Of a stretch of DNA of 64,000 bases, positions 38,556-49,634 are shown one piece after another. The stretch is from NCBI RefSeq assembly GCF_000214415.1, contig NC_015562.1:124001-188000 (forward strand), written 5' to 3'. The notes beneath the pieces were generated by a model that was given only the letters and a program-made list of their open reading frames with translations, was not told where the DNA came from and made no database searches. The stretch comes from Methanotorris igneus Kol 5 (GTDB lineage: Archaea > AGJL01 > Methanococci > Methanococcales > Methanococcaceae). The translations under genes and the position numbers were made by a program. Position 1 is the stretch's first letter. Each line of letters starts with the position of its first letter.

Positions 38556-39578
38556 TCATGATTTTAGTAGCTCTCTTATAGAGTGCCATGTTTTTATTGA
38601 AGTTGGTTTTATTATGCCGTTGATTACATCATAGAATAGTATCTCATTATTAACTAAAAATTTAAACTCATTTATAAACTCTTTTTTAATAATTTCTTCA
38701 TTTTTAACTTTAATATTATTTTTAAATTTACCTAAAATTTCATTTATTTTATTTTCATTTAGTTCATCCGGAATATTTGCGATTAAATATAAAATTTTAT
38801 CCTTTTCAATATTTATCCACTGTCTTATTGTCTCTTCAACAGACAAACCAAGTTTTTTATTTTCAATTAAATCAACTATTTCATAAGGTAAAGATAGATA
38901 ATTTAAGCAATAATTAATCTCTTTATCATTAAATCCTTCTTCTTTTAGAATTTTTTTAATATCTTCTTTTTTTAACCAGTCAATTAAATAGTATTTTGAA
39001 GTGTTTTCCAATGTGGAATTTTGATAAATCTCCTCTATAAATAGAGTATCTGAAGTTAAGCATACAACATGACATAAATGTCTAACCTTAGTCAAATGCA
39101 CAAAAAGATTAAACAACTCATTTAATAATGATTTCCCTCCATTAAAATAGATATTTTTTAATTTTTGTAGTTCGTCTATTATTAAAACTGGTTTCTTTCT
39201 ATCCTTAACAACTGCATTTATACTTTCGTTTATCTTAGCAAAGATATCATTTAGAGATAGGTTATTAAAATCAAAATTCTCTTCAACTCCCAACTTGAAT
39301 ATTTTTAGGTTAATTTCTAACTTGTTTAATAAGTATTTTTTATCACCTTTTTCGAAAAATATTTCTAAGAACTCTTCCTTTGTTGGAGTTGCATATTTTC
39401 TTAAATCATAATAGAAAAATACTAAATCCCCCCTCTCAGATAATTCTTCAATAACTCTAAGCATTACTGTAGTCTTTCCTGATGATTTAGGACCATAAAC
39501 AAAGAGTATAGAGTTTGGTTCTAATTGGCAATAGGTTTTTAGATATTGCAACTCTTTCTCTCTATTGTAGAATTTCAT
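38556..39578 (-). CDS. Archaeal ATPase (MJ-type), paralogue 2
   Basis: 340 residues, ATG 39578 after GGTGATAAA. Same architecture as paralogue 1: FYNREKELQYLK, Walker A VYGPKSSGKTTVML, Walker B PVLIIDELQKLK. Protein identity to 28337-29344 is complete from about residue 14 to 262. At both ends of the block the DNA was checked and is also identical, with similarity dropping sharply just after ATAAATATTGA. The C-terminal tail (YLIANIPDELNENKINEILG) is different. Followed upstream by paralogue 3 in the same direction. Confidence 0.9.
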   Translation of the reverse strand: MKFYNREKELQYLKTYCQLEPNSILFVYGPKSSGKTTVMLRVIEELSERGDLVFFYYDLRKYATPTKEEFLEIFFEKGDKKYLLNKLEINLKIFKLGVEENFDFNNLSLNDIFAKINESINAVVKDRKKPVLIIDELQKLKNIYFNGGKSLLNELFNLFVHLTKVRHLCHVVCLTSDTLFIEEIYQNSTLENTSKYYLIDWLKKEDIKKILKEEGFNDKEINYCLNYLSLPYEIVDLIENKKLGLSVEETIRQWINIEKDKILYLIANIPDELNENKINEILGKFKNNIKVKNEEIIKKEFINEFKFLVNNEILFYDVINGIIKPTSIKTWHSIRELLKS

Positions 39579-39612
39579 TTTATCACCTATGGAATAAAAT
39601 TGGCGTAGCCCC

Positions 39613-40629
39613 CTATGGTTTCAAAACCTCCTTTATAGCATACCACTTCTTTACCGATGTAGGCTTTATTACACCATTTATCACATCATAAAACAATATT
39701 TCATTCTCAATTAATATTTTTAGCGTTTCAAATAACTCATCCTCAATATCCTCATTTTTTATTTTAATATTATCTCTAAACTTGGATAAAACTTTTAAAA
39801 TTTCATCTTTTTTATTTAGGTTTTCTCTTATTATGTATCTTATTTTATCCTTCTCAATATTTATCCACTGCTTTATACTTTCTTCAACAGATAAGCCTAA
39901 TTTTTTATTGTTTATTAGTTGGGAAACCTCATAAGGTAAAGAAAGATAATTTATGGCATAATTTATCTCCTCTTCATTAAATCCTTCTTCCTCTAATATA
40001 TTCTTAATACAATCTTTATTTAGCCAATCTATTAAGTAGTATTCAGAAGTATTTTCTAAAGTAGAGTTTCGATATATCTCTTCTATAAACAAAGTATCAG
40101 AAGTTAAGCAAATAACATGGCATAAGTGTTCCATTTTAGTTAATGAGACAAAGAGATTGAATAACTCGTTCAGTAAGGACTTATCCCCATTTCCATTAAA
40201 ATAAATACTTTTTAATTTCTGCAATTCGTCAATTATTAAAACTGGTTTCTTTCCTTCTTTGATTACTGTATTAATATTTTCTTTAATCTTCCTAAACACA
40301 TCATTTAATTTTATATCATCAACATTCCACCCCTCTTCTACTCCAAACTTACATACCTTAATGTCAATGATTAGATTGTTTTTAATGTATTTTTTGCCCC
40401 CCTTTTCAAAGAAAATATTTAAAAACTCATCCTTTGTTGGCGTGGCATGTTCTCTTAGGTTATAGTAGAAAAATATTAAATCACTATCCTCTAACTCTTT
40501 AATAACCCTCCTCATTACTGCTGATTTCCCTGATGATTTAGGCCCATAAACAAACAATATAGAGTTCGGCTCTAACTGACAGTAAGTTTTTAAATAATTT
40601 AGTTCTCTCTCCCTATTATAAAATTTCAT
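39613..40629 (-). CDS. Archaeal ATPase (MJ-type), paralogue 3
   Basis: 338 residues from ATG 40629, chosen for GGTGATAAG immediately upstream; the frame stays open another 34 codons without a signal. FYNRERELNYLK, Walker A VYGPKSSGKSAVMR, Walker B PVLIIDELQKLK, CLTSDTLFIEE and the C-terminal LFYDVINGVIKPTSVKKWYA. Clearly paralogous to but diverged from copies 1 and 2, so it was not part of their recent conversion. A GGCAAAACCC hairpin lies just upstream (40646-40668). Confidence 0.9.
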   Translation of the reverse strand: MKFYNRERELNYLKTYCQLEPNSILFVYGPKSSGKSAVMRRVIKELEDSDLIFFYYNLREHATPTKDEFLNIFFEKGGKKYIKNNLIIDIKVCKFGVEEGWNVDDIKLNDVFRKIKENINTVIKEGKKPVLIIDELQKLKSIYFNGNGDKSLLNELFNLFVSLTKMEHLCHVICLTSDTLFIEEIYRNSTLENTSEYYLIDWLNKDCIKNILEEEGFNEEEINYAINYLSLPYEVSQLINNKKLGLSVEESIKQWINIEKDKIRYIIRENLNKKDEILKVLSKFRDNIKIKNEDIEDELFETLKILIENEILFYDVINGVIKPTSVKKWYAIKEVLKP

Positions 40630-40645
40630 CTTATCACCATTATAC

Positions 40646-40668
40646 GGCAAAACCCTTTGGGTTTTGCC
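40646..40668. repeat. Dispersed hairpin, GGCAAAACCC-TTT-GGGTTTTGCC
   Basis: Perfect 10-bp stem with TTT loop, 17 bp upstream of the start of paralogue 3 and outside any A-type element. In the transcript it would form a stable 5'-leader hairpin just before the ribosome site. Confidence 0.7.
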
Positions 40669-40746
40669 AAATAGGATCATAAGTGCAGAAAAGTTGATTA
40701 TTTGGTTAAAACAATTTATTGAAAACTTCATAAATAAAAAAGTTAA

Positions 40747-41814
40747 TTAAGCAACAGGATATGCACTTTCTGGTTTTTCATCAACCAATCTTACATTTTC
40801 TGCCTCTTTTGGTAATGAGATTACTTTTGTTCTTGTAACTACTGTTTCTGGGATTTTTATTGATATTCCATTCCTTTCTATTGTTCTTGAGCCGATTCTT
40901 GTTTTGTAAGTAATTTTAACCCCCCAAACTTTTCTTCCAAATCTATTAACAAATTCCCCTGGCCCCTCTATTTTTATATCAAATGCATCCCCTGGGAAAT
41001 AGACTCTTTTTGAATATTCTCTTTTCTTTAATGGGTGATAGTAGGTAATCCACTTTGTAATCCCTTTACCATATTTTGCCTCTGATGGGATGTATTTGTC
41101 TGCCTTCTCTTCCTCCTCAAGCAATCTCTGCAAATACTCCTCAACCATCTCCTCAAGTGCAATCTCTTCTCCACTCCATACCTCATACTCAATATCCCAA
41201 CCATTTACAACAGATACAATATTTGCAAGTTTTACCGTTCTTTCATTTTCTTTCTCCATCATATCATATATCTTATCCAAATAATCCTTGAATCTCTCCT
41301 TAAAGTCCTCTGTTCTTACTAATGTACAAAAGAAGTCTGTTGCCTCTTTTAATTTTGTTAGTTCATCAATACTCTTAACAAACACCATCGCCTTCCTAAC
41401 TTGGCAGTACATCTTTCTAATTTGCTCAAGGATTTCTGGAGAGAGTTTAAGCTTAGCTCCCTCACTAACCTCTTTAATAACCTCTTCTGGAAGGCCTTTA
41501 AGTTCCCTCTCTAACTCCTCCCCCTCTCCCCATGGATTGTAGATTTTATCCCAATCATAATATCTTGCTATATAATTTGCTGTTCTTGTTGTTGCAACAT
41601 TCTCCTCCATAGCAATTTTTCTCAAATCCTCAGTTAAAAATCCAAATTTCTTCTTCCAGAATGGAGAGTATGTTAAAGTGCATAAATAATCACTCCTCTT
41701 TTTTAATTCAGTTAATTGCTCAACACTCTCAATAGAAAGCATTTCATCTCTAATTATGCAATTAATTCTTCTTATGTCTCCTGGCCCCTCCACCCTTCCG
41801 TAAATTCTTCCCAT
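40747..41814 (-). CDS. Uncharacterised protein with internal duplication
   Basis: 355 residues, no family recognised. Two related ~85-residue helical units: the first (about 15-100) has IESVEQLTELKKRSDYLCTL and TANYIARYYDWDKIY; the second (about 135-220) has VKSIDELTKLKEATDFFCTL and LANIVSVVNGWDIEY. The C-terminal third is beta-rich and basic (GRKVWGVKITYKTRIGSRTI). Begins MGRIYGRVEGPGDIRRI, and GPGEFVNRFGRKVWG in the C-terminal domain echoes that start. No membrane segment. Not linked by operon to neighbours. Confidence 0.75.
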   Translation of the reverse strand: MGRIYGRVEGPGDIRRINCIIRDEMLSIESVEQLTELKKRSDYLCTLTYSPFWKKKFGFLTEDLRKIAMEENVATTRTANYIARYYDWDKIYNPWGEGEELERELKGLPEEVIKEVSEGAKLKLSPEILEQIRKMYCQVRKAMVFVKSIDELTKLKEATDFFCTLVRTEDFKERFKDYLDKIYDMMEKENERTVKLANIVSVVNGWDIEYEVWSGEEIALEEMVEEYLQRLLEEEEKADKYIPSEAKYGKGITKWITYYHPLKKREYSKRVYFPGDAFDIKIEGPGEFVNRFGRKVWGVKITYKTRIGSRTIERNGISIKIPETVVTRTKVISLPKEAENVRLVDEKPESAYPVA

Positions 41815-41998
41815 AATATCACCAAACGATTATTTTATTATTTAATTAATTTTTTCTATATTTTATTTTATATTTTTCACATTATATATAGATTTTTGAT
41901 TATAGGTGGGGAAGCTGTCAAGATAAATGTCTTTTAACTTGTGATAATAAGTTCTAACAGACTCACAACTTACTGATTGAAATGCGTACATAATATAC

Positions 41999-42194
41999 GG
42001 CAAAACCTTGTTTTGCCATAAAAATTTTGGATATTAAGTTATTAAATTTTTTAAGAGTTTATTTACAGCCGTGTGCGGAATATATACGGCAAAACCCTTT
42101 GGGTTTTGCCATTAATTTTTAAACTCATTTATAATCAATAATTTTCAAATAAGGTTTAGAATGGGATAATAATATAAATAAAGCAAACATTATA
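41999..42194. repeat. Dispersed hairpin and A-type element A8
   Basis: A lone hairpin GGCAAAAC-CTT-GTTTTGCC (41999-42017) is followed by a degenerate A element from TTACAGCCGTGTGCGG (42063) to GCAAACATTATA (42194), with internal hairpin GGCAAAACCC-TTT-GGGTTTTGCC at 42088-42110. A further left-type terminus TATAGTCGTGTG begins at 42191. These fill the 41815-42356 gap; the rest is AT-rich with no feature recognised. Confidence 0.6.
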
Positions 42195-42356
42195 GTCGTG
42201 TGTTATAAATAGTCATGTATTCCAATAAAATTAATGCCTAAAATTAGGTATTATTTAAAAATTTTAACTAAAATTTTGACTTCTTTCAAATTCTATATGT
42301 TAAAAATAAGTGTAAAAATTCCAAAAACGGGTATATTGATGTTGTTAAGTGATACT

Positions 42357-43835
42357 ATGAAATTTACAGATGCAATATTAGACTTTTTTAAAGATAAGAG
42401 TATAAAAACTGTCTTCTCTTATCCAGGAGAGCAAATCTACCCATTATACAAAGCGTTAAATGAAAATGACGATATAAAAAATGTAATGGTTAGGCATGAG
42501 CAGGCAGCAGCACATGCAGCAGATGGATATGCTCGAATAACCAATTATGTTGGCGTTTGCTTGGCAACTGCTGGACCTGGGGCGACAAATTTAACTACTG
42601 GTATTGCAACAGCATATAAAGACAGTTCTTCAGTTTTGTGTATAACTGGGAGATGCCAAAAAAAATATATAGGAAAAAATTACTTCCAAGAAATACCTAT
42701 GGAATTTTTGAATTTTTTTAGAGGATATTTTGTTGAAACTTCCGACATAGGTTACTTTGAGAGGGCATTTAATGAAACCTTAAATAGTAGAAAACCCATT
42801 CACATAAATATTCCAAGAGATGTTTTTGGTGATACAGCAAAAAATACAAAAATAGAAAACAAGAACCAAAATCATTTTAAATGCAATATAAAAATAAAAA
42901 ATGTTGAAAAACCACTATTATTAATAGGACAGGGCATATACGGAAAGCTGGGTTATAAAGAAATAATAAAGATAGGGAAAATTTTAAAGGAGTTAAACAT
43001 TCCAATTGTAACAACCTTCCCAGCAAGAGGAGTTATTGATGAGAATGATGATATATGCTTAGGTTTAGTTGGTAGAAGAGGAAGTGAAATAGCAAACAAG
43101 GCTCTATTAGATGCAGATTTGATATTTTCAATTGGCTCCTCTTTATCTTATAACACAATCGTTGAAAGTGTTAGAGAAGAAGTTTTAAATAAAATCATTC
43201 CTATAAATCCAAATCCAAATAACATTGGAGAACTAAAAGAAATTCTTCTTAATTTGGAAATAAACGATAAACCTTGGATTGAAAATGTAACAAAAAAATC
43301 CCTATTGGATAAACTGGGCGATTATTCATCAAAAATTAAAGAGATAATAGACCATTTACCAAATGATGCTATAATAACAACCGATGCTGGAAACCATACG
43401 GTCTTTACCTGCATGTTAAAAAAATGTTCTCTACCAAAAACTATTATCTCCTCCCATTCTATGGGAACTATGGGATTTGGGTTGCCTGCATCTATTGGAG
43501 TTAAATTTGGATGCTTAGATTATGGTATAGATAGAGAGGTTGTATTAATTAGTGGAGATGGCGGATTTCAGATGAATATCCAAGAGCTGGGTGTTGTAGC
43601 AGAGAATAACTTAAAAATCTTAATGGTTGTTATGAAAAATAACAAACTCAATGTATTTGGGGACATAAGAAACCCAGATTTCAATAAAATAGCAGATGCC
43701 TATGGAATAGATAATGTATATATTGAGAGTATTGATGAAATTGAAGAAAATGTAAAGTCCTATCTAAAAAACAAAAAACCTTACTTAATGGTTGTTGAAT
43801 GTAAGGATGAGAATTTACCAATGCCATTTAAATAA
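42357..43835 (+). CDS. Thiamine-diphosphate enzyme, acetolactate-synthase large-subunit-like
   Basis: About 492 residues from ATG 42357; the longer open frame from 42234 lacks a ribosome site. ThDP-fold features: FSYPGEQIYPLYKAL, catalytic Glu in VMVRHEQAAAHAADGYAR, GPGATNLTTGIATAYKDSS, and the ThDP/Mg motif GDGGFQMNIQELGVVAENNLKILMVV in the C-terminal domain. The central FAD-like domain is shortened. It matches the ALS-like protein of M. jannaschii (recalled as MJ0663), a paralogue of IlvB with unproven substrate. No small subunit adjacent. Confidence 0.85.
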   Translation: MKFTDAILDFFKDKSIKTVFSYPGEQIYPLYKALNENDDIKNVMVRHEQAAAHAADGYARITNYVGVCLATAGPGATNLTTGIATAYKDSSSVLCITGRCQKKYIGKNYFQEIPMEFLNFFRGYFVETSDIGYFERAFNETLNSRKPIHINIPRDVFGDTAKNTKIENKNQNHFKCNIKIKNVEKPLLLIGQGIYGKLGYKEIIKIGKILKELNIPIVTTFPARGVIDENDDICLGLVGRRGSEIANKALLDADLIFSIGSSLSYNTIVESVREEVLNKIIPINPNPNNIGELKEILLNLEINDKPWIENVTKKSLLDKLGDYSSKIKEIIDHLPNDAIITTDAGNHTVFTCMLKKCSLPKTIISSHSMGTMGFGLPASIGVKFGCLDYGIDREVVLISGDGGFQMNIQELGVVAENNLKILMVVMKNNKLNVFGDIRNPDFNKIADAYGIDNVYIESIDEIEENVKSYLKNKKPYLMVVECKDENLPMPFK

Positions 43836-44082
43836 GAAATTTAGGTTATTGCCAAGTTAGGTGACAATGCCACTTTTGAGGAAAAACAGAAAAGTTATGA
43901 AAAGTTTCGTTAGGAATTGCCTAAAATAAATCTTATCCTTTGGAAAAAAATCTAACAAGTATAGTGAGTTTGAGTAATAAAAACTCAAAGTTTTTAATTT
44001 TTTTAATTCAATTTTGAAGTTTCATGTGGGATAAGGAAAAATAAGGAATTAGTTTTATAAAACAAATTTGGGAGGTAGGGCT
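43836..44082. other. Intergenic stretch, nothing recognised
   Basis: AT-rich. No repeat terminus, hairpin of the families seen elsewhere, or convincing short gene was found. GGAGGTAGGG at its end is the ribosome site of the next gene. Confidence 0.5.
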
Positions 44083-44961
44083 ATGCTGGATGAACTATTT
44101 TCGATTATGACAAAGAACATACATTTTAATGCAACACAACTAAGTGAAAAAACATGGAACCAAAATTGGAAAGTTCCAGAAGGGCTTATATCAATCATTG
44201 GTATTAAAAATGGAAAAAAACCTGTTTTTTATTACGGAGTAACAAATGCATATAAAAAGGAATACGAATTAAAAAAAGGGATTTCCCCAAGCGGAAGCAG
44301 ATTCATAAATGCAAGGGTTTATTACAAATTTGACAGACATGATATCATTGAAAAGGAAAAATACGTTGCTGCCAACGCATTTAATGGCTTACTCTTATGT
44401 ATTAAAGTAGATAAAGATGAATTCGTCAATATCACTAAAAGAATGTTGTTAGATGGTTACAAGAGTGGGGATGAACATATTATAGAGGTTTTAGAAACTA
44501 CAAGAGATAGGAATATGTTTGATACCATTGAAGAAAGTGCATTATTTATTGCAAATAGGGATTACAACTGGTTGATTGGTAAAATAAAAAATGCAACAAG
44601 ATTATTAAGGTTTTCTGGGCAAGGTTATTGGCTATTGCCATTAAAAACAAAGTTAGAAATAACATCAGGGTTTATTATTAAAGGAAATGAGTTGATAGTG
44701 AATTTAGAGAACGTAGAGTTGTTTAAAAATTATTTGGTTTATGTAGATACAAAGGAAAATGTTGTTAGATATAATCCAAATAGGTTGTGTAATAGAGGAG
44801 TTTTCCTCGTAGATGAGGTTAGAAAGATGATTAATGAAAACGTCTGTCCTTGGTGTGGAAGCAAGTTGAGAGTAGTTAGAACTAAAAAAGGAGAGTTCTT
44901 AGGTTGCACAAGTTATCCAAACTGCTTATATAGAAGATTCCCAAATAAAAATACACAATAA
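44083..44961 (+). CDS. Uncharacterised protein with C-terminal topoisomerase-type zinc finger
   Basis: About 292 residues from ATG 44083 (GGAGGT upstream). The C-terminal ~35 residues form a topoisomerase I-type C4 zinc finger (CPWCGSKL...FLGCTSYPNC), a single-stranded nucleic-acid binding module. The N-terminal ~250 residues have no recognised family: LISIIGIKNGKKPVFYYGV, KNATRLLRFSGQGYWLLPLK. The combination suggests a nucleic-acid-associated function. Monocistronic. Confidence 0.75.
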   Translation: MLDELFSIMTKNIHFNATQLSEKTWNQNWKVPEGLISIIGIKNGKKPVFYYGVTNAYKKEYELKKGISPSGSRFINARVYYKFDRHDIIEKEKYVAANAFNGLLLCIKVDKDEFVNITKRMLLDGYKSGDEHIIEVLETTRDRNMFDTIEESALFIANRDYNWLIGKIKNATRLLRFSGQGYWLLPLKTKLEITSGFIIKGNELIVNLENVELFKNYLVYVDTKENVVRYNPNRLCNRGVFLVDEVRKMINENVCPWCGSKLRVVRTKKGEFLGCTSYPNCLYRRFPNKNTQ

Positions 44962-45044
44962 TATGCAAAATGAGAAATCACACAAATATGTTGTTTTATT
45001 ATTATGTTTTATTATTATTTTTTGTTAATTTTGGATTTATTTGA

Positions 45045-47165
<2,121 letters not shown>

Positions 47166-47321
47166 ATTCTCACCTTTATTTTTTAGTTTTTCTATATAAA
47201 AAATTTAAAAAGGGGCATTAATAATAATTTTTTTGGGCTGTTTCATAGATAGCAACAAGCGCAAAGTTTGTGTATTTTCGAGTAGAGTAATTTTTATATA
47301 TCATGAAATATTAATTATTTA

Positions 47322-47489
47322 TGACAGTACAGTCTCCGATATGTGGGGTCTTAAGCCCGAATGGAGACTGTTGAGAGCCTTGAAGATGTGGGGAGTTTCC
47401 GTTCCCCCCGAAAGCCACTCAATGAAGATGGGAGGGTGGAAGGTTATCCGCTACCACAGTTTCGTATGTTTCAAAAGTAGCGGATAACC
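47322..47489 (+). ncRNA. G+C-rich structured RNA candidate, possibly a TnpB-type omega RNA remnant
   Basis: A G+C-rich island in AT-rich DNA with a TATA-like TTTTTATATAT (47291-47301) ~25 bp upstream of the inferred start. Stems: CAGTCTCC/GGAGACTG (47330-47337 with 47363-47370), GGGGA/TCCCC (47390-47394 with 47403-47407) and a perfect 13-bp GGTTATCCGCTAC/GTAGCGGATAACC (47442-47454 with 47477-47489). One frame reads KPEWRLLRALKMWGVSVPPE, reminiscent of the divergent C-termini of archaeal TnpB proteins, whose genes end in the guide-RNA scaffold. It abuts a truncated V4R gene. No RNase P, SRP or tRNA signature seen. Confidence 0.5.
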
Positions 47490-47829
47490 AGAACGGATCA
47501 CTGGAAATTCAAAACTCTATTCTGCAGGAAAATATTTTGGAGAGCATTCAGGCATAGAATCATTTGAGGAATTGATAGAGTTTTTTGAAGTATATAAACT
47601 TGGGATTTTGGAGATTATTGAAGGAATACCTCTAAGGTTGAGGATTTATGAATGTGCAAATTGTGCTGGATTACCAAATATTGGAAAAAAGATTTGCTGT
47701 TTTGAAGCAGGATTCTTTGCAGGAGTTCTAAAGAATATTCTTGATAAAGATGTTCGTGTTGTAGAGGTTAAATGTTACGCATCAGGTGACGATTGTTGTG
47801 AATTTGAAGTTAGGATTTTAGATAAATAA
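47488..47829 (+). pseudogene. V4R-domain protein, C-terminal fragment
   Basis: The frame opens directly after the last stem of the RNA candidate (in-frame TAA at 47485-47487) and runs to 47829. V4R features: LYSAGKYFGEHSG, then IYECANCAGLPNIGKKICCFEAGFFAGVL and VKCYASGDDCCEFEV, with the conserved C/H residues thought to bind metal. No ATG lies at the beginning; a TTG at 47572 is the first plausible start and would skip the LYSAGK region. The N-terminal part of the domain is missing, as if replaced by the inserted G+C-rich sequence. Confidence 0.7.
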
Positions 47830-47852
47830 TTAAAAAAACATTATTTTTAATT

Positions 47853-48713
47853 TTATTCGATTATTATGGATGCATAACCAACAACAGATGAGTAATCTTT
47901 TGTTATGTCTCCTGATGTTGCATAAGCAAGTAATTTTGCCTCTTTTCCTCCGAGTAGTTTTATTGCTTTAATCATTGCCATAACCGGGCCGCAACCACAC
48001 ATGCTGATATTATAATTTACCACGTCGCTATAAAGCCCTTCTTCATCCATGTTTAATATATTCTTTATTGCTATTGCATCTTTTTTTGCTGCAACTTCTT
48101 GGGGCTCATAGTGTGTAAAGTCAGTGGATGCTATTATTACAACTCTCCTATTCAACTCCTTTGCAATCTTTGCTATGAAATATCCAATATCAGCAGCAGT
48201 TTCATAATCTTGAAGTAGCATAGATATTGGCACGAATTTAAACTTTGCAATATTAAGCATGCTTAAATGTTGCAAAAATGGAAGTTGAACCTCTATTGAA
48301 TGCTCATGTAAATGGGACGTTTCATCTAAGTCCATTATATCGCATTCCTTCCATAATCTATCTGCAAATTCATCATCTATCTCTAAATCCCCAAGGGGTG
48401 TTTTCCAAATACCCTTCATTGTTGCTACTCCAGTACCTAATCCAGTGTGGTTAGGACCCAATATTATGGCGGTTATCTCCTCTTCAACATCTACCCTCTT
48501 AGATAACGCATTGTATGAATGTGCTGCTATTGGACCAGAATAGATGTACCCCGCATGTGGGCAGACCAAACCTATAGGTTTTTCAAAAATTCCTCCTTCT
48601 GATGGCAATTCTTTAGGCCCCAAATTGTGCAAATAACAATATTCAATTGTTTCTATTAATTCGTTAGGATCTGCAGGGTAAAAAGCCCCCGCAACTGCAG
48701 GATGTCTTATCAT
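47853..48713 (-). CDS. MEMO1-family protein
   Basis: 286 residues, full length. Conserved residues of the MEMO/AMMECR1-associated dioxygenase-like fold: [69 protein letters not shown] and [17 protein letters not shown]. The His residues sit where metal ligands lie in extradiol dioxygenases; archaeal function is unproven. Divergent from the DUF5320 gene. Confidence 0.92.
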   Translation of the reverse strand: MIRHPAVAGAFYPADPNELIETIEYCYLHNLGPKELPSEGGIFEKPIGLVCPHAGYIYSGPIAAHSYNALSKRVDVEEEITAIILGPNHTGLGTGVATMKGIWKTPLGDLEIDDEFADRLWKECDIMDLDETSHLHEHSIEVQLPFLQHLSMLNIAKFKFVPISMLLQDYETAADIGYFIAKIAKELNRRVVIIASTDFTHYEPQEVAAKKDAIAIKNILNMDEEGLYSDVVNYNISMCGCGPVMAMIKAIKLLGGKEAKLLAYATSGDITKDYSSVVGYASIIIE

Positions 48714-48766
48714 AGTTTCCCTCCATGGGATTTTTATTGATGTTAATTATAATTTAAGGCATTTAT

Positions 48767-48792
48767 GAACGCCTTCCTTTAGGAAGGTGTTC
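48767..48792. repeat. Hairpin GAACGCCTTCC-TTTA-GGAAGGTGTTC
   Basis: An 11-bp stem (one G-T type mismatch) with TTTA loop, the same loop and CC-TTTA-GG centre as the hairpin at 15543-15562. It resembles an IS200/IS605 end. It lies between divergent genes, so a terminator role is unlikely. Confidence 0.45.
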
Positions 48793-48929
48793 AAATTTTC
48801 CATATTGATTTTAATAACCTTTGCAAAAAACTATATATTTTTCCTCAAATTTATGTTTTTGCAATTAATTCTTATCATGTTACATTATGTTGTGTTGTTT
48901 ATTGCCACAGATATAAACAAAACAGAAAG

Positions 48930-48956
48930 TTTTATATAATATTACACATATGTGAT
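48930..48956 (+). promoter_or_regulatory. TATA box with overlapping palindromic operator
   Basis: TTTTATATAAT at about 48930-48940 is followed at once by CACATATGTG (48945-48954), a perfect palindrome placed between TATA box and the expected start site of the DUF5320 gene. A repressor bound there would block transcription. Confidence 0.5.
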
Positions 48957-48982
48957 ATATTAGAAAAAAATGAGGTGAGAGT

Positions 48983-49294
48983 ATGTTTGGAAGAGGATGG
49001 TTTGGAAGAGGTAGAGGATTTTGGAGGCACTACATTCCAAGCACTGTTGGGGGAAGATATAGATACATAGGCCCATGCAGATGTGGAATGGGACCTCATG
49101 CATATTATGAGGATGAGAGTGGAAGAATAGTTCATGCATGGGATTTGTATAGGGTACCAATTGCAACTTCAACAACAGACAGAACTTATTTAGTAGATAG
49201 ATTAAAAGAATTAGAAGAAGAAAAAGCAATTATCGAAGATGAAATTGCAGAAATAAAAAAGAGATTGAATGAGATAGAAAAACAAAATAAATAA
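48983..49294 (+). CDS. DUF5320-type small Gly/Arg-rich protein
   Basis: 103 residues. The N-terminus is Gly/Arg/Trp-rich (FGRGWFGRGRGFWRHY) with CRCGMGPHAYY, and the C-terminus is a coiled coil (LKELEEEKAIIEDEIAEIKK). This is the DUF5320 pattern, small proteins often encoded beside Mrp/NifX-type Fe-S genes. GAGGTGAGAGT precedes ATG 48983. Probably co-transcribed with the zinc-ribbon gene 17 bp downstream. Confidence 0.8.
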   Translation: MFGRGWFGRGRGFWRHYIPSTVGGRYRYIGPCRCGMGPHAYYEDESGRIVHAWDLYRVPIATSTTDRTYLVDRLKELEEEKAIIEDEIAEIKKRLNEIEKQNK

Positions 49295-49311
49295 TTTGAG
49301 GTAGGATAGAA

Positions 49312-49503
49312 ATGAAAAGATTCTTATGTTCAAAATGTAAAAATGTCATTGAAGTTCCTTATGGCGTTCCAAAACCAGATATTTGTCCATATTGCAATGC
49401 TGATGGAATTTTTATTCATAGAATAGACACTGGTGGAAGAGGACTGGGAAGAGGCAGAGGAAGGAGGTGTGGACTTAGGTTTCTTGAAAAACTTAAACCT
49501 TAA
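49312..49503 (+). CDS. Small zinc-ribbon protein
   Basis: 63 residues. Two CxxC knuckles, CSKCKNVIEVPYGVPKPDIC and CPYC (residues ~7-10 and ~27-30), form a zinc ribbon. The Gly/Arg tail GRGLGRGRGRRCG echoes the N-terminus of the preceding protein, suggesting a shared partner or a common composition. AGGTAGGA precedes the ATG. Function unknown. Confidence 0.8.
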   Translation: MKRFLCSKCKNVIEVPYGVPKPDICPYCNADGIFIHRIDTGGRGLGRGRGRRCGLRFLEKLKP

Positions 49504-49634
49504 TTTTTATTTTTTATAATTATTTATAATTATTAGATTCATATATTTAAATCTGTTTTTCATAACTGATAGTTTTATATCCTACCTTGTATTTTATTAT
49601 TTCTTTGGATTAAAACATGGGGTGGGTGATTTTT

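Noticed and set aside
42234-42356. N-terminal extension of the ThDP enzyme
   Set aside because: Lys/Ile-rich AT-driven sequence without ribosome site; ATG 42357 aligns with the family start.
47233-47487. 84-codon open frame over the G+C-rich island
   Set aside because: No ribosome site, composition driven by RNA-like stems; at most the tail of a lost tnpB frame. Treated as part of the RNA candidate.
47322-47489. RNase P, SRP 7S RNA or tRNA gene
   Set aside because: Conserved signatures of RNase P and SRP RNA and a cloverleaf with T-arm were looked for and not seen.
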